From Halochromatium glycolicum (GTDB lineage: Bacteria > Pseudomonadota > Gammaproteobacteria > Chromatiales > Chromatiaceae), in the NCBI RefSeq assembly GCF_016584085.1, contig NZ_NRSJ01000024.1:1-64000 (forward strand): 64,000 bases of DNA, read 5' to 3'. Position numbers and translations under genes: made by a program. Of this stretch, positions 36,698 through 45,091 are shown piece after piece. The first letter of the stretch is position 1, and each line of letters begins with the position of its first letter. Under the pieces are notes generated by a model. That model saw only the letters and a list, made by a program, of their open reading frames with translations. It had not been told where the DNA came from and made no database searches.

Positions 36698-37059
36698 CAG
36701 TGCTCACCATTGCATTAACTAGAAACAGCAGTTGACCGCTTCCCATAGGAACGACCGTTTGAGGGAAGTTGGCTTCTAAGCGACTCTCAAGCTGCCCTTC
36801 TGGTGCAGGGCGCTACGGTCTCTAGGGCACACCCCGCGCGGCGCCCCGCTGCGTTAGTGCGCATTGGAATAGCATGGCTATGCCGTCTCGTTGCGCCTTG
36901 CTGGCTTGTTTGCGAGCTGGCACGCGGAACGCACCCTGATGGCCGTGCAACTGCCGCTTCTAAACCGCGTCCAGAGACAGAAACGTCATTTTTCCGCATT
37001 AGGCGCGGTCAAAACTGCACATCCCAAACTGGACGCAGTGTAGTCAAAGAAGCAACAGG
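36698..37059. other. 363-nt stretch without a convincing gene
   Basis: It holds repeat copy 2 (36721-36770). Beyond that I see only short open frames with no protein-like composition. The right end abuts the stop of kdsD. It may be decayed mobile or recombined DNA, but no transposase fragment was recognised. Confidence 0.5.
36721..36770 (+). repeat. Dispersed ~50-bp repeat, copy 2
   Basis: Starts agaaacagcagttgaccgct and continues tcccatagga...accgtttgag. Aligned with 2461-2510 it is roughly 80% identical by eye, same orientation. It closes the T6SS block on the right as copy 1 nearly opens it on the left. Confidence 0.6.
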
Positions 37060-38004
37060 CTATTTTTGCACAACGCCGACCACGCGCTGGTCATCGACCA
37101 CGACGAGCAGCGTGATCTCGTGCCTGGCCATCAGTTCAAGGGCTGCACTCATATTGCTGTCTACACCGATCGTCACCGGGTCGGGCGTCATCAAATCCTC
37201 CGCTGTTGCCGAGAAGAAGCCGGACTGACGTACCTGCAGGGCGCGACGGAGGTCGCCATCAGTGATGATGCCGCGGACATTGCCCAGTGCGCCGGTGACG
37301 AGTGCAATCCCGAGCCCTCCCTCGCTGATAACAGCAAGCACAGACTCGGCAGCGGCATCTCCGGCAACAAATGGGAGCTTCCAGCTGCGCATCTCGTCAC
37401 GCACCCGCTGCAGCAGCCGGCGCCCAAGGCTACCACCGGGATGGAAACGCGCAAAATGGTGGGCCTGGAAGTTCCGCGCCTTCATCAGCGCGACGGCCAG
37501 CGCGTCGCCCATCGCCAGGGTGGCTGTCGTCGAAGCGGTGGGCGCGAGCTGCAGCGGGCAGGCCTCGCGCTCCACAGCCACCGACAGATGCAGGCTGCTG
37601 TGCTGTGCGAGGGTGGAGCCGGCGTTGCCGGTGAGCGCAATGATGGCGTTGCCGTTGTCGCGCAGGAACGGTAGCAGCTTGACCAGCTCTTCGGTCTCTC
37701 CGGAGTTGGAGAGCGCAACGAAGACATCATCCGGTGTCACCATGCCGAGGTCGCCATGGAAGGCCTCGCCCGGGTGCATGAAGAACGCCGGGGTGCCGGT
37801 GCTGGCGAGGGTCGCGGCGATCTTCTTGCCGATGATGCCGGACTTGCCCATGCCGCAGACGACGACGCGGCCGCTGGCGGCGAGGATGCGCTCGACGACA
37901 TCGGCGAAGCGGCCGTCGAGGTTGGCCTCGAGATCGGCGATCGCGCGGGCCTCGATGCGCAGCACCTCGCGCGCGACAGCAGCGTGGTCCGCTTGTGGCG
38001 ACAT
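37060..38004 (-). CDS. kdsD: Arabinose-5-phosphate isomerase (KdsD/KpsF family), short C-terminus
   Basis: 314 residues: SIS domain (about 40-175) with VVVCGMGKSGIIGKKIAATLASTGTP and FFMHPGEAFHGDLGMV, then two CBS domains (about 205-314). The enzyme converts D-ribulose 5-phosphate to D-arabinose 5-phosphate for Kdo and LPS synthesis, in the cytoplasm. Family members normally end with a further short helix after the last CBS strand (VxGVxHMHDLLRAG); here the frame stops at VVGVVQK, so about ten residues are lost at the junction with the gene-poor stretch. The start is only 3 nt after the gspD stop, so it is read as the last gene of the T2SS transcript. Whether the loss matters for activity is open. 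Confidence 0.88.
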   Translation of the reverse strand: MSPQADHAAVAREVLRIEARAIADLEANLDGRFADVVERILAASGRVVVCGMGKSGIIGKKIAATLASTGTPAFFMHPGEAFHGDLGMVTPDDVFVALSNSGETEELVKLLPFLRDNGNAIIALTGNAGSTLAQHSSLHLSVAVEREACPLQLAPTASTTATLAMGDALAVALMKARNFQAHHFARFHPGGSLGRRLLQRVRDEMRSWKLPFVAGDAAAESVLAVISEGGLGIALVTGALGNVRGIITDGDLRRALQVRQSGFFSATAEDLMTPDPVTIGVDSNMSAALELMARHEITLLVVVDDQRVVGVVQK

Positions 38005-38007
38005 CGC

Positions 38008-40227
38008 TCAGAAACGGGGGTCGAGGTTCTTGACCTTGCGGCGGAAGTCGCGCGTGACGGCGTCGATGTCGCTGTCGCCGGCGATCACGCGCGGGGTCAG
38101 GACGACGACGAGCTCGGTGCGGCGTGCATCCCTGCTGGTCTGCCCGAAGAGCGGGCCGATGATCGGCGCCCGGTAGAGACCCGGCACACCGGACTTGCCA
38201 CCGGAGCTCTCATCCTCGATCAGGCCGCCGAGGACGACCGCTTGACCGGAGCGCACGGCGACGTTGCTCGTGATGTTCCGCGTGCGGAAGGAGGGGGCGT
38301 TATTGGTCTCGATCGATGCGGCATCGGGAATGACGGAGCTGACCTCCTGATCGATCTGCATCTGCACCAGGCCGCCCGGGGTGACCCGCGGTGTCACCGA
38401 GAGCTGGACGCCGGTCTTGCGGTATTCGATCTGGTTGATGATCCGATCGGTGACAGCGGTCCCTTGCTGCTGGGTCGTGGGAACCGGCACCTCGTCGCCG
38501 ACCTGGATGTTGGCCTCTTGATTGTCCATGACCATCACCGATGGTGAAGAGAGCACGTTGACCAGGTTGTCTTCGGCCAGGGCCGATAGGGTCGCTCGGA
38601 TCTCGCTCGGACGCAGCACGACCGACCAGTTGAAGCCCTGGAAATTCGGTACCGGTACGTTGGAGTCGTCTGTCGCGATCAATGATTGCCGGCTTTGGTA
38701 ATCGTCGACGGCCGGCCCTTTGAAGCGCCATTGCACCCCATAGCGCAGGCTGCCGGTGAGCTGGATCTCGACGATCGTCGCTTCGACCAGGACCTGCAGC
38801 GGGACGATATCGAGCTCCTTGAGCGCGCTCAGGATGCGCTTATAGTCGCGCGGGCTGGAGCGCACCAGCAGCGAGTTGTTGGTGTTGTCGGCGACGATGC
38901 TGACCTCGGAGCTGAGGGTAAGCGAGCTGGCGGTCGCACCGCGGGAGCGCGCGCTGGACTGACCGCCAGCGGTACCCGCCTCGCCCTCGGCGCCGCCGAT
39001 GGCGGCCTGATTCAGGCCGGGCGCCACGCCGCCGATGCTGCGCCGGCTGCGCGCGCCGCCTTCGTCCGAGAACAGCTTGGTGAGGATGTCGGCCAGGTTC
39101 TCGGCGTCACCGTGGCGCACCCGGTAGACATAGAGCCGGCGGGCGGCGTCACCGGATGCCTCGGCCAGGTCGAGCCGTTTGATCCAGTCCTCCATCCGCG
39201 CGAGGTAGCTCGGCTGCGGCGAGACCACGAGCAGGGCGTTGGCGGTCTCGACGGGGATGAACCGAAACAGCCCTTTCGCGGCGTCGACGCTCTCATCGGC
39301 GAGCAGCGTCTCGAGCTGGGTGACGACGTCCCCGACCTTCGCGTACTCCAGCGAGAAGAAGCCGACCGAGAGGCCTGCCATCCAGTCGACATCGAACATC
39401 TGGATGGTGTCCAGCATCGTGGTCATCTCGGGCCCGGTGCCGGCGACGACGATCAGATTGCGCAGCGTGTCGACGCGGACGATGCTGCCTTCGGGCGCGA
39501 GCGGCTCGAGGATGTTGGCGATCTCCTCGGCGCCGACATACTCGAGCGGGACCACCTGCACGGCGTAGCCTTCGGGTAGCGCCCGCTCGGAGCTGCCGAG
39601 CTGAGGCACGACGCGGCCCTGGACCGCGTTGGCGATCGGTACGACCTCATAGTTGCCACCGCGCCTGACGAGAGCGGCATTGTTCATGCGCAGCAGGGTC
39701 TCGAGGGTGGGAAGCAGCAGATCGCGGCTGATCGGGCTGGCGGTGGTCAGCGAGGCCGTCCCTTGAACCGCTGGGTGCAGCGTGTAGTTCAGCTCGAGCA
39801 CATCACCGAGGATGATCTTGACCACCTCGCGGATATCGGTGTTGTCGAAGTTGAGGGTGACATCGGCGCCCTGGATGTCCGGCGCTGACGAGCGCGGTGC
39901 GCGCACCGGCCGGACAAAGGTGCCGGTGCCGGTTTGGATCGAGTCCTCAGGCTCACCGACCCGATCGTCCTCCAGCTGAATGCCCCTGTCCTCGCGAAAC
40001 GAGCGGAAGGGCTCCGAGTCCGACCCGTCCGCGAGCCGGTGACCTTCGGCGCTGCCGACCTTCTCGGTGGGGTCCCAGACCAGGCTGCTGCACCCCAGCT
40101 GCAGGAGGCACAGCACCAGCACGAGCAGCAGGCGCCGAGCAGCCGAGGCTCTCGGCCGGGCGCTGGCGAGCGCACCGGGCCAATGGTATTGCAAGCGAGC
40201 GGAGAACCGCTGGTTATCGATCATCAT
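38008..40227 (-). CDS. gspD: T2SS outer-membrane secretin GspD
   Basis: The start is one of two tandem ATGs at 40227/40224, giving ~739 residues and a 14-nt overlap with the upstream gene. The N-terminus has a lipoprotein signal with lipobox LQLGC, so the secretin may be self-lipidated rather than pilotin-dependent. N0-N3 domains follow (DVTLNFDNTDIREVVKIILGDVLELNYTL; LEPLAPEGSIVRVDTLRNLIVVAG). The secretin core holds VPVPTTQQQGTAV, GVQLSVTPRVTPGG and SGQAVVLGGLIEDE. Multimers form the outer-membrane exit channel. Last gsp gene in the minus-strand operon. Confidence 0.96.
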   Translation of the reverse strand: MMIDNQRFSARLQYHWPGALASARPRASAARRLLLVLVLCLLQLGCSSLVWDPTEKVGSAEGHRLADGSDSEPFRSFREDRGIQLEDDRVGEPEDSIQTGTGTFVRPVRAPRSSAPDIQGADVTLNFDNTDIREVVKIILGDVLELNYTLHPAVQGTASLTTASPISRDLLLPTLETLLRMNNAALVRRGGNYEVVPIANAVQGRVVPQLGSSERALPEGYAVQVVPLEYVGAEEIANILEPLAPEGSIVRVDTLRNLIVVAGTGPEMTTMLDTIQMFDVDWMAGLSVGFFSLEYAKVGDVVTQLETLLADESVDAAKGLFRFIPVETANALLVVSPQPSYLARMEDWIKRLDLAEASGDAARRLYVYRVRHGDAENLADILTKLFSDEGGARSRRSIGGVAPGLNQAAIGGAEGEAGTAGGQSSARSRGATASSLTLSSEVSIVADNTNNSLLVRSSPRDYKRILSALKELDIVPLQVLVEATIVEIQLTGSLRYGVQWRFKGPAVDDYQSRQSLIATDDSNVPVPNFQGFNWSVVLRPSEIRATLSALAEDNLVNVLSSPSVMVMDNQEANIQVGDEVPVPTTQQQGTAVTDRIINQIEYRKTGVQLSVTPRVTPGGLVQMQIDQEVSSVIPDAASIETNNAPSFRTRNITSNVAVRSGQAVVLGGLIEDESSGGKSGVPGLYRAPIIGPLFGQTSRDARRTELVVVLTPRVIAGDSDIDAVTRDFRRKVKNLDPRF

Positions 40228-40813
40228 CGGCGCCGGAGTTCTGCGATGCAGGGGCAGGCTTCCGTGGCGTTCGCGCGGGCGGACGTCTGGCCTCGCGGCG
40301 TTGCGTCGGCGGCGAACGCCGGACTGGGGGTGCATTGAAGTCGTTCAATTCTAGCGTTTCGCTTTGCCCCTGTCGCTCGAAACGCACCCGATCCGGCTCG
40401 ATCGCGGTGATCACCCAGCCTTCGTAGTCGTCACCCCGGCGTTTCTTGACCAATTCGTTCCGTTGGGCCGGGGGGACGAGCCAGACCGTTGCGAGAGTCG
40501 GACTCTGGATCAGGATGGCATTGACATCGAGCCCTGCGAGCTCCTCGGCGGTCGCTGCATCGGCGTCTACAACGGGAGCCGGCTCATCCGATGGCGGACG
40601 TCGGTCCGGGCTGAACAGCGGTCTCTCGGCGACCGAGAGATAGTCCTCGGCCGTCCGGGTGTCATCCAATGCGATCGATGGCCGCGCGGGCGGCTCGGGC
40701 AAGTCGAGGGTACCGGAGGCTGGCGCCGGAGGCGGTGCCGGGGGCCAGCCTCGCCATTGCAGCGCCGCCGCCAACGCAAGCAGGACGATGAGCGAGATCA
40801 GCACAGACCTCAT
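40214..40813 (-). CDS. T2SS GspC/GspN-like bitopic inner-membrane protein
   Basis: 199 residues: an N-terminal membrane helix (about 4-20), a Pro-rich linker (25-40), then a domain like the GspC homology region (RTAEDYLSVAERPLFSPDRRP, NAILIQSPTLATVWL, RVRFERQGQSETLELND), and a basic Pro/Ala tail. There is no PDZ domain. Such short forms stand in for GspC and connect the GspLM platform to the secretin. It overlaps gspM by 4 nt and gspD by 14 nt. Naming as GspC or GspN is uncertain. Confidence 0.75.
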   Translation of the reverse strand: MRSVLISLIVLLALAAALQWRGWPPAPPPAPASGTLDLPEPPARPSIALDDTRTAEDYLSVAERPLFSPDRRPPSDEPAPVVDADAATAEELAGLDVNAILIQSPTLATVWLVPPAQRNELVKKRRGDDYEGWVITAIEPDRVRFERQGQSETLELNDFNAPPVRRSPPTQRREARRPPARTPRKPAPASQNSGADDDR

Positions 40814-41421
40814 GAGGCGCTCCCCAGCGAATAGCCGAAGATATCCAGGCGCACGGTCAGTTGGTCTTCTGGCGTCGCGCTCGGCGCCCCACGCGAGCGC
40901 CCGCGGGTGACACGCCGGACCCGCCGGGTGCTGGCGCGGATGGACATCTGATCAACGAACAAGAACGGCCGCGCCTCCTCGAGCCGGAACAGCAGGTCGA
41001 GCAACTGGTCGGTCTGGGCCTGGATCTGGACACGCAGCCGCACGCGGGGCGGCGAGTCGGCCTCCTGGGTCGGCAGGATCTGGGCGCTGATCGGGCGGGC
41101 GTCGACGGCGCGGATCATCTCTTGCACGCGGCGCTGCAGGGCGGCGCCGGCGAGCGCCGGGGTCGCCTCATCGAAGGAGAAGGCCTTGAAGTCGTCATTC
41201 GTCCGCTCGCGGGCGAGCTCCTCGCGCAGCACGGGCAGGGTGGCGACGACGCGCTGATACCGCTGTATCTGGTCACGATCGTCAGCGATGCGCCGCGAGA
41301 GGTCGTCTAGCTCGCCCCACCAGGGTAGGCCGATGGCCGCGACCAGGGTCAGCGGCAACAGCAGCAGCAGGGCCCAAGCGATCAGACAGTGCGTTGGAGC
41401 GGCCGATTCGGACGGGCTCAT
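40810..41421 (-). CDS. gspM: T2SS platform protein GspM
   Basis: 203 residues, with one N-terminal membrane helix (about 12-32), a coiled segment (ELDDLSRRIADDRDQIQRYQRVVATLPVLREEL) and a periplasmic ferredoxin-like domain (RVRLRVQIQAQTDQLLDLLFRLEEARPFLFVDQMSI). This is the GspMb/PilO-like type. It pairs with GspL. The region before the ATG holds three 14-bp tandem units, each with an ATG on the coding strand in a different phase. Confidence 0.88.
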   Translation of the reverse strand: MSPSESAAPTHCLIAWALLLLLPLTLVAAIGLPWWGELDDLSRRIADDRDQIQRYQRVVATLPVLREELARERTNDDFKAFSFDEATPALAGAALQRRVQEMIRAVDARPISAQILPTQEADSPPRVRLRVQIQAQTDQLLDLLFRLEEARPFLFVDQMSIRASTRRVRRVTRGRSRGAPSATPEDQLTVRLDIFGYSLGSAS

Positions 41422-41458
41422 GGGGATGGGCTCATGGGGATGGGCTCATGGGGATGGG
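41417..41458. repeat. Three perfect tandem 14-bp units between gspL and gspM
   Basis: The unit ctcatggggatggg occurs at 41417-41430, 41431-41444 and 41445-41458, with a partial fourth. On the minus strand each carries CCCCATGAG, so a spare ATG is placed every 14 nt, in shifting frame. Only the last (41421) opens gspM. Confidence 0.9.
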
Positions 41459-41459
41459 C

Positions 41460-42551
41460 TCAGGGAGAGGGCCTTTGGTAGTCGAAGGCGATGTGGAAGC
41501 GCTCGTTGCCGGAGCTGGCGATCTGCATCACCGGTGAGCGGAAGGTCACGTTGCTGATACCAGGACCGTTCTCGAGCAGCGCGATCAGGGCCGTCGCCTG
41601 GGTCGATTCGCCACGGATATCGACCTCGCCATCGCGGTAGTTGAGGGTCTGCACCCAGGTACCGTCCGGGAGCAGATCGGTGAGCTCGCGCAGCAGATCG
41701 GTCATCCTCGGCGCTTCGGCCTTGCGCTGCAGCACCGCGACACTGCCCACGCGCGCCTGTTCGAGCTCCTCGCGGACCCGGGTGACCTCGGTCGCCCGGC
41801 CGCGCAGCTCTCGGAGCCGGTTCTCGAGGTCCTGGTGGATCTGCTGCCGCTGCCACAGCGGCGAGACCAACAGGATCAGCACGAGCAGCAGCGCGATCCC
41901 GCCAAGCGCGGCGTTGATGAGCAGGCCCAGGCGCCGCCGCCGCGGGCGCTCGGCGGGCGGCAGCAGATTGGCGCCGGCCCAAGTGCCTGACCAGGTCAAG
42001 CGATCCGCTGGGGCCTCGATGCGGCGCAGATACTCGAGCCAGCCGCGCGTCTGATCACGGCGGCAGATCGCCAGCTCGACGTCGAGCTGCTTGCCAGCGC
42101 CTTGCTCACCCAGGATGCGGGCGTCGAAGTAGACATCGTCGCGGCTGAACGGGGTGAGCCGGTCGATCTCGTAACCGAGGACGGTGCGGAGCTGGTCGCG
42201 GACCTGGGCCGGGAGTCTCAATCTGCGGATCAGGACCGCGTCGGCGGGCAGCTCGAGCAGGGTCTCGACCCAGGCCGGGCGCTGCCGCTCAGCGGCTTGA
42301 CCCGGCAACTGCTCGGCGCGAATGTCCAGCGCGAGATCCCCGAGCTGCTGGCGGTGACCGCCCGTGTCACGCATCACACGCGCCTGGGTGCCATCGACCT
42401 CGATGACGCGGCGAGGACGTCGCTCGGCGATCCAGTTGCGCAGCCGCGGCGGGAAGCACTGCGACAGCTGCTGTAGCCAGCCCTGCAGGCGAGCGAGGAG
42501 GCGACCGTTGGATGGGAGGCGCAGGGCGTCTAGCCGGGGGGTCAGCGACAT
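41460..42551 (-). CDS. gspL: T2SS platform protein GspL (PilM/PilN-like)
   Basis: 363 residues. The cytoplasmic N-terminal half resembles an actin-like GspL/PilM domain (VIEVDGTQARVMRDTGGHR, VRDQLRTVLGYEIDRLTPFSRDDVYFDARI). A membrane helix (about 206-228, LLINAALGGIALLLVLILLV) is followed by a coiled coil and a PilN-like periplasmic domain (LTDLLPDGTWVQTLNYRDGEVDIRGES). It recruits the ATPase GspE and joins GspM. It lies 59 nt after gspK. Confidence 0.9.
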   Translation of the reverse strand: MSLTPRLDALRLPSNGRLLARLQGWLQQLSQCFPPRLRNWIAERRPRRVIEVDGTQARVMRDTGGHRQQLGDLALDIRAEQLPGQAAERQRPAWVETLLELPADAVLIRRLRLPAQVRDQLRTVLGYEIDRLTPFSRDDVYFDARILGEQGAGKQLDVELAICRRDQTRGWLEYLRRIEAPADRLTWSGTWAGANLLPPAERPRRRRLGLLINAALGGIALLLVLILLVSPLWQRQQIHQDLENRLRELRGRATEVTRVREELEQARVGSVAVLQRKAEAPRMTDLLRELTDLLPDGTWVQTLNYRDGEVDIRGESTQATALIALLENGPGISNVTFRSPVMQIASSGNERFHIAFDYQRPSP

Positions 42552-42610
42552 CGGAGGGTGCGCGGGCTGTGTTGCATGGCATCGGATGATCCGACCCTGA
42601 AGAGGGCGGA

Positions 42611-43561
42611 TCAGGAACCCTCAGTATAGTCAGCCGCGGGGTCCGGCGGGCTGCCGAGACCATCGCGCCGCCAGAGGATCTGGAATGGTCGGCCGCGCTC
42701 GCCGGGAACGCGCAGCAATGCCTGCATGGTCCGACCGCCGTCAGCGCCGCCTTGGCTGACCTGCGCCCGGTAGAGCGGGCCGCCGCGGTCGGCAGGGGTT
42801 GCGGCCTGCATGGCCTCATCGAAGAGCGGCTGGTCGCGCTCGCGCACGAGCTGGCGCGCGTTCTCGAGCAGGAGTCCCTGGGTGACGGCCAATACCTCGG
42901 CGCTCGCATAGGTCGTCGAGACGCGCTGCCCGGTGTCGGCCACGGTCAGATGGGGCGCGAGGCGGCGGTAGAGCGCCGGCGTCATACCGAGCACCTGCTG
43001 GAGCTCATCGACACTGCGAAAGGGTCCGTCGCGCGCGCCGAAAGGGCGCTCAGCGGCGAAGTAATCCGGGTCCTCGGCGCCGTTCAGGCGCACGAGGTCA
43101 TCGGGATCACGCCAGTCGAGGATCGCATCGGCGAGCTGGTCGCGCTGGACCTCGTCGAAGCCTTCCTCTCCCTGAGCGAGCTCGATCAAGGTCGCAAGCT
43201 GCTCCCGCGGGATGCTGTTCAGGTTGAGCCGGGCGGCTTCGTCGAACAGGCGCAGCTCGAGACGCGCCCCGCCGAGCTGAAGTTGCCGAGGCTCACCATC
43301 CGGCACCCAGACGGTGCTCGAATCCTCGGGTGCCAGGAATGGGGTGCTCAGCAGGTTCAGCGCGACCAGATTCAGCACCGCATCGGCCTGGGCGCGAAAC
43401 CGGGCGGCATCGATCTGGTTGGCGGTCAGCGCCGACTGGGTGCGCTGGGTTGTGGTGAGGCTGAGCGCCATCACGGTCAGCAACGCGAGCACCCACATCA
43501 CCAGCACCAAGGCGATCCCGCGCTGGCGGCAAGGGTCAGCGCAGCGATTCGGTTGCATCAC
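42611..43561 (-). CDS. gspK: T2SS minor pseudopilin GspK
   Basis: 316 residues, the longest of the minor pseudopilins as expected. The leader MMQPNRCADPCRQRG precedes IALVLVMWVLALLTVMALS, a type IV pilin-like cut after Gly with the GspK habit of lacking Glu at +5. The GspK helical domain follows (IPREQLATLIELAQ, LADAILDWRDPDDLVRLNGAEDPDY). GspK tops the pseudopilus tip. It overlaps gspJ by 26 nt. Confidence 0.93.
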   Translation of the reverse strand: MMQPNRCADPCRQRGIALVLVMWVLALLTVMALSLTTTQRTQSALTANQIDAARFRAQADAVLNLVALNLLSTPFLAPEDSSTVWVPDGEPRQLQLGGARLELRLFDEAARLNLNSIPREQLATLIELAQGEEGFDEVQRDQLADAILDWRDPDDLVRLNGAEDPDYFAAERPFGARDGPFRSVDELQQVLGMTPALYRRLAPHLTVADTGQRVSTTYASAEVLAVTQGLLLENARQLVRERDQPLFDEAMQAATPADRGGPLYRAQVSQGGADGGRTMQALLRVPGERGRPFQILWRRDGLGSPPDPAADYTEGS

Positions 43562-44258
43562 TCGCGAGGCTCAGGTCCAACGCGATCAGCGCCGCCGGCC
43601 AGGACTGGACCGGCGTCGTCAGATCGATCGCAACGGCGGACGGCGGTTCGCGCTGGTCGAGCCACGCTTCATGCCAGGCCGGCTCGGTGTCGCCTTCGAT
43701 CCGGCCGAAGTAGTCGAGACGGAAGCGCTGAACCGCCGGGAGCAGCACGGTGCGGCCTTGGGCGCCGGCCGCGAGGTCTTGGTCGAACGGCCCCGCATCG
43801 AGCGCGGAGGCGCCGGTCTCGAGCAAGGGCTCCCATGGTGGGAAGTCGTCGCCGCCCTCGAGGATCTCAGGGTGCAACAGCCAGCGGCTCAGGACCAGGC
43901 GCGGCGCGCCCTCGGTCTCCTCCAGGTTCAGCCTGAGGATGTAGAGCCCCGGAATGCCGACATGTTCGGACAGCGGCGCGACCCATTCGATCGCCTGTGG
44001 CTCACCGGCGAAGACCGGCTGCTCGACGCCATCGACGACGACGGTCTCCGGGCGCTGCTGGCGCAGGCTCCGGGCGATGAATTGGCGCGCGACACGGAGG
44101 TCGGCGACCCGCTCTGAGGTCGTCTCGACCGCCTCCCAGCCGCGTGACCCAAGGCGCAGTCCCGAGAACAGCAGGATGGTGATGATGCCGATCAGGGCGA
44201 GGGCGATCAGCAGCTCGACCAGCGTGAAGCCGCGCGCGTGCGCGGGACACGGCGGCAC
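43536..44258 (-). CDS. gspJ: T2SS minor pseudopilin GspJ
   Basis: Cleavage motif ARG/FTLVELLIALALIGIITILLF marks a pseudopilin. The open frame starts with ATG at 44420, 21 nt after gspI, but this would give a 64-residue leader. A GTG at 44258 gives a normal ~10-residue leader (PPCPAHARG), so I prefer it, with reserve since its ribosome site is weak. The mature part (about 230 residues) has GspJ features (LRLGSRGWEAVETTSERVADLRVARQFIARSLRQ). It caps the tip with GspI and GspK. Confidence 0.88.
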   Translation of the reverse strand: MPPCPAHARGFTLVELLIALALIGIITILLFSGLRLGSRGWEAVETTSERVADLRVARQFIARSLRQQRPETVVVDGVEQPVFAGEPQAIEWVAPLSEHVGIPGLYILRLNLEETEGAPRLVLSRWLLHPEILEGGDDFPPWEPLLETGASALDAGPFDQDLAAGAQGRTVLLPAVQRFRLDYFGRIEGDTEPAWHEAWLDQREPPSAVAIDLTTPVQSWPAALIALDLSLASDATESLR

Positions 44259-44441
44259 AGGTCCCGAGAAGGCAGGCCCGGGCAAGGAACCAGTGTCTAA
44301 AGACCGGTTGGCGCCTGTCCGCGAATGGGCTCCCAATTCCGAGAACACCGGCCGCGGCAGCCTCGGACAGCAGTTGATGGACAAAGCCTTAGCGGGAGAC
44401 AGTGGCTGCAAGACAGTCATTGGGCAGCGTTCCGCGCACCA

Positions 44442-44915
44442 TCAGAGACCCGACTCCGGGCCGAGCCGGATGGTGCGCAGCGTGACACGACGGGTCCCGC
44501 TGGCGCTTGGCCAGGCGGCCACAGCGGTGACCTGGTACGACGCAAACGCCGCCGCGTCGCCGAGCCAGCCGCCGGGCTGGTAGGGCTCGATGGAGATGAT
44601 CCAGTCCATGCCGTCTTCGGGCTCGCCGCTGTACACGCCTTCCTCGAGTGGAATCGCGATACCGACGCGATCGAGCTTGGCCTCGGCGAGCGCGACGGCT
44701 CGGCTATAGGTTTCGTTCAGCGCAGTGGTGTTGAGTGCCCGCGAAAAGATCTGGAGCAAGACACCGAGACTCAGCGCCAGGATCGCAAAGGCGACCAGGA
44801 CCTCGAGCAGCGAGAAACCGCGCTCGCCTCCTCGCCGCCGATAGCCATGACCGCTAGGCCTGAGGGTCAGACGGGTAGCGGAGCCGAGCCCTGGCCGCGA
44901 CCGGACATGCAGCAC
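44442..44915 (-). CDS. gspI: T2SS minor pseudopilin GspI
   Basis: Cleavage motif GERG/FSLLEVLVAFAILALSLGVLLQIF and the following NETYSRAVALAEAKLDRVG are diagnostic for GspI. The open frame extends to 45350 but that part overlaps gspH and is Arg-rich nonsense. No ATG lies in frame near the cut; the GTG at 44915 gives a leader of about 34 residues. The true start may be another rare codon. The mature protein is about 123 residues, normal for GspI. Confidence 0.85.
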   Translation of the reverse strand: MLHVRSRPGLGSATRLTLRPSGHGYRRRGGERGFSLLEVLVAFAILALSLGVLLQIFSRALNTTALNETYSRAVALAEAKLDRVGIAIPLEEGVYSGEPEDGMDWIISIEPYQPGGWLGDAAAFASYQVTAVAAWPSASGTRRVTLRTIRLGPESGL

Positions 44916-45091
44916 AGCGTGCCGCCGCTGAGCACGAATCACTCGTGGTGCGTGTTCGATGGCCGCGCGCGGCAGCCCGTCGCCCTGACGCCACTGAACG
45001 TGAAGGCCATGCTGGGGTAGCCCAGCTCCTTGAGGCCCCGCACCCTGAGGCTCAACGCCGCGACAGCACGGCCGAGCTAGCGGCGCACCGC

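Noticed and set aside
36787..36999. 70-residue open frame in the gene-poor stretch
   Set aside because: No ribosome site, low-complexity Arg/Ala/Ser composition.
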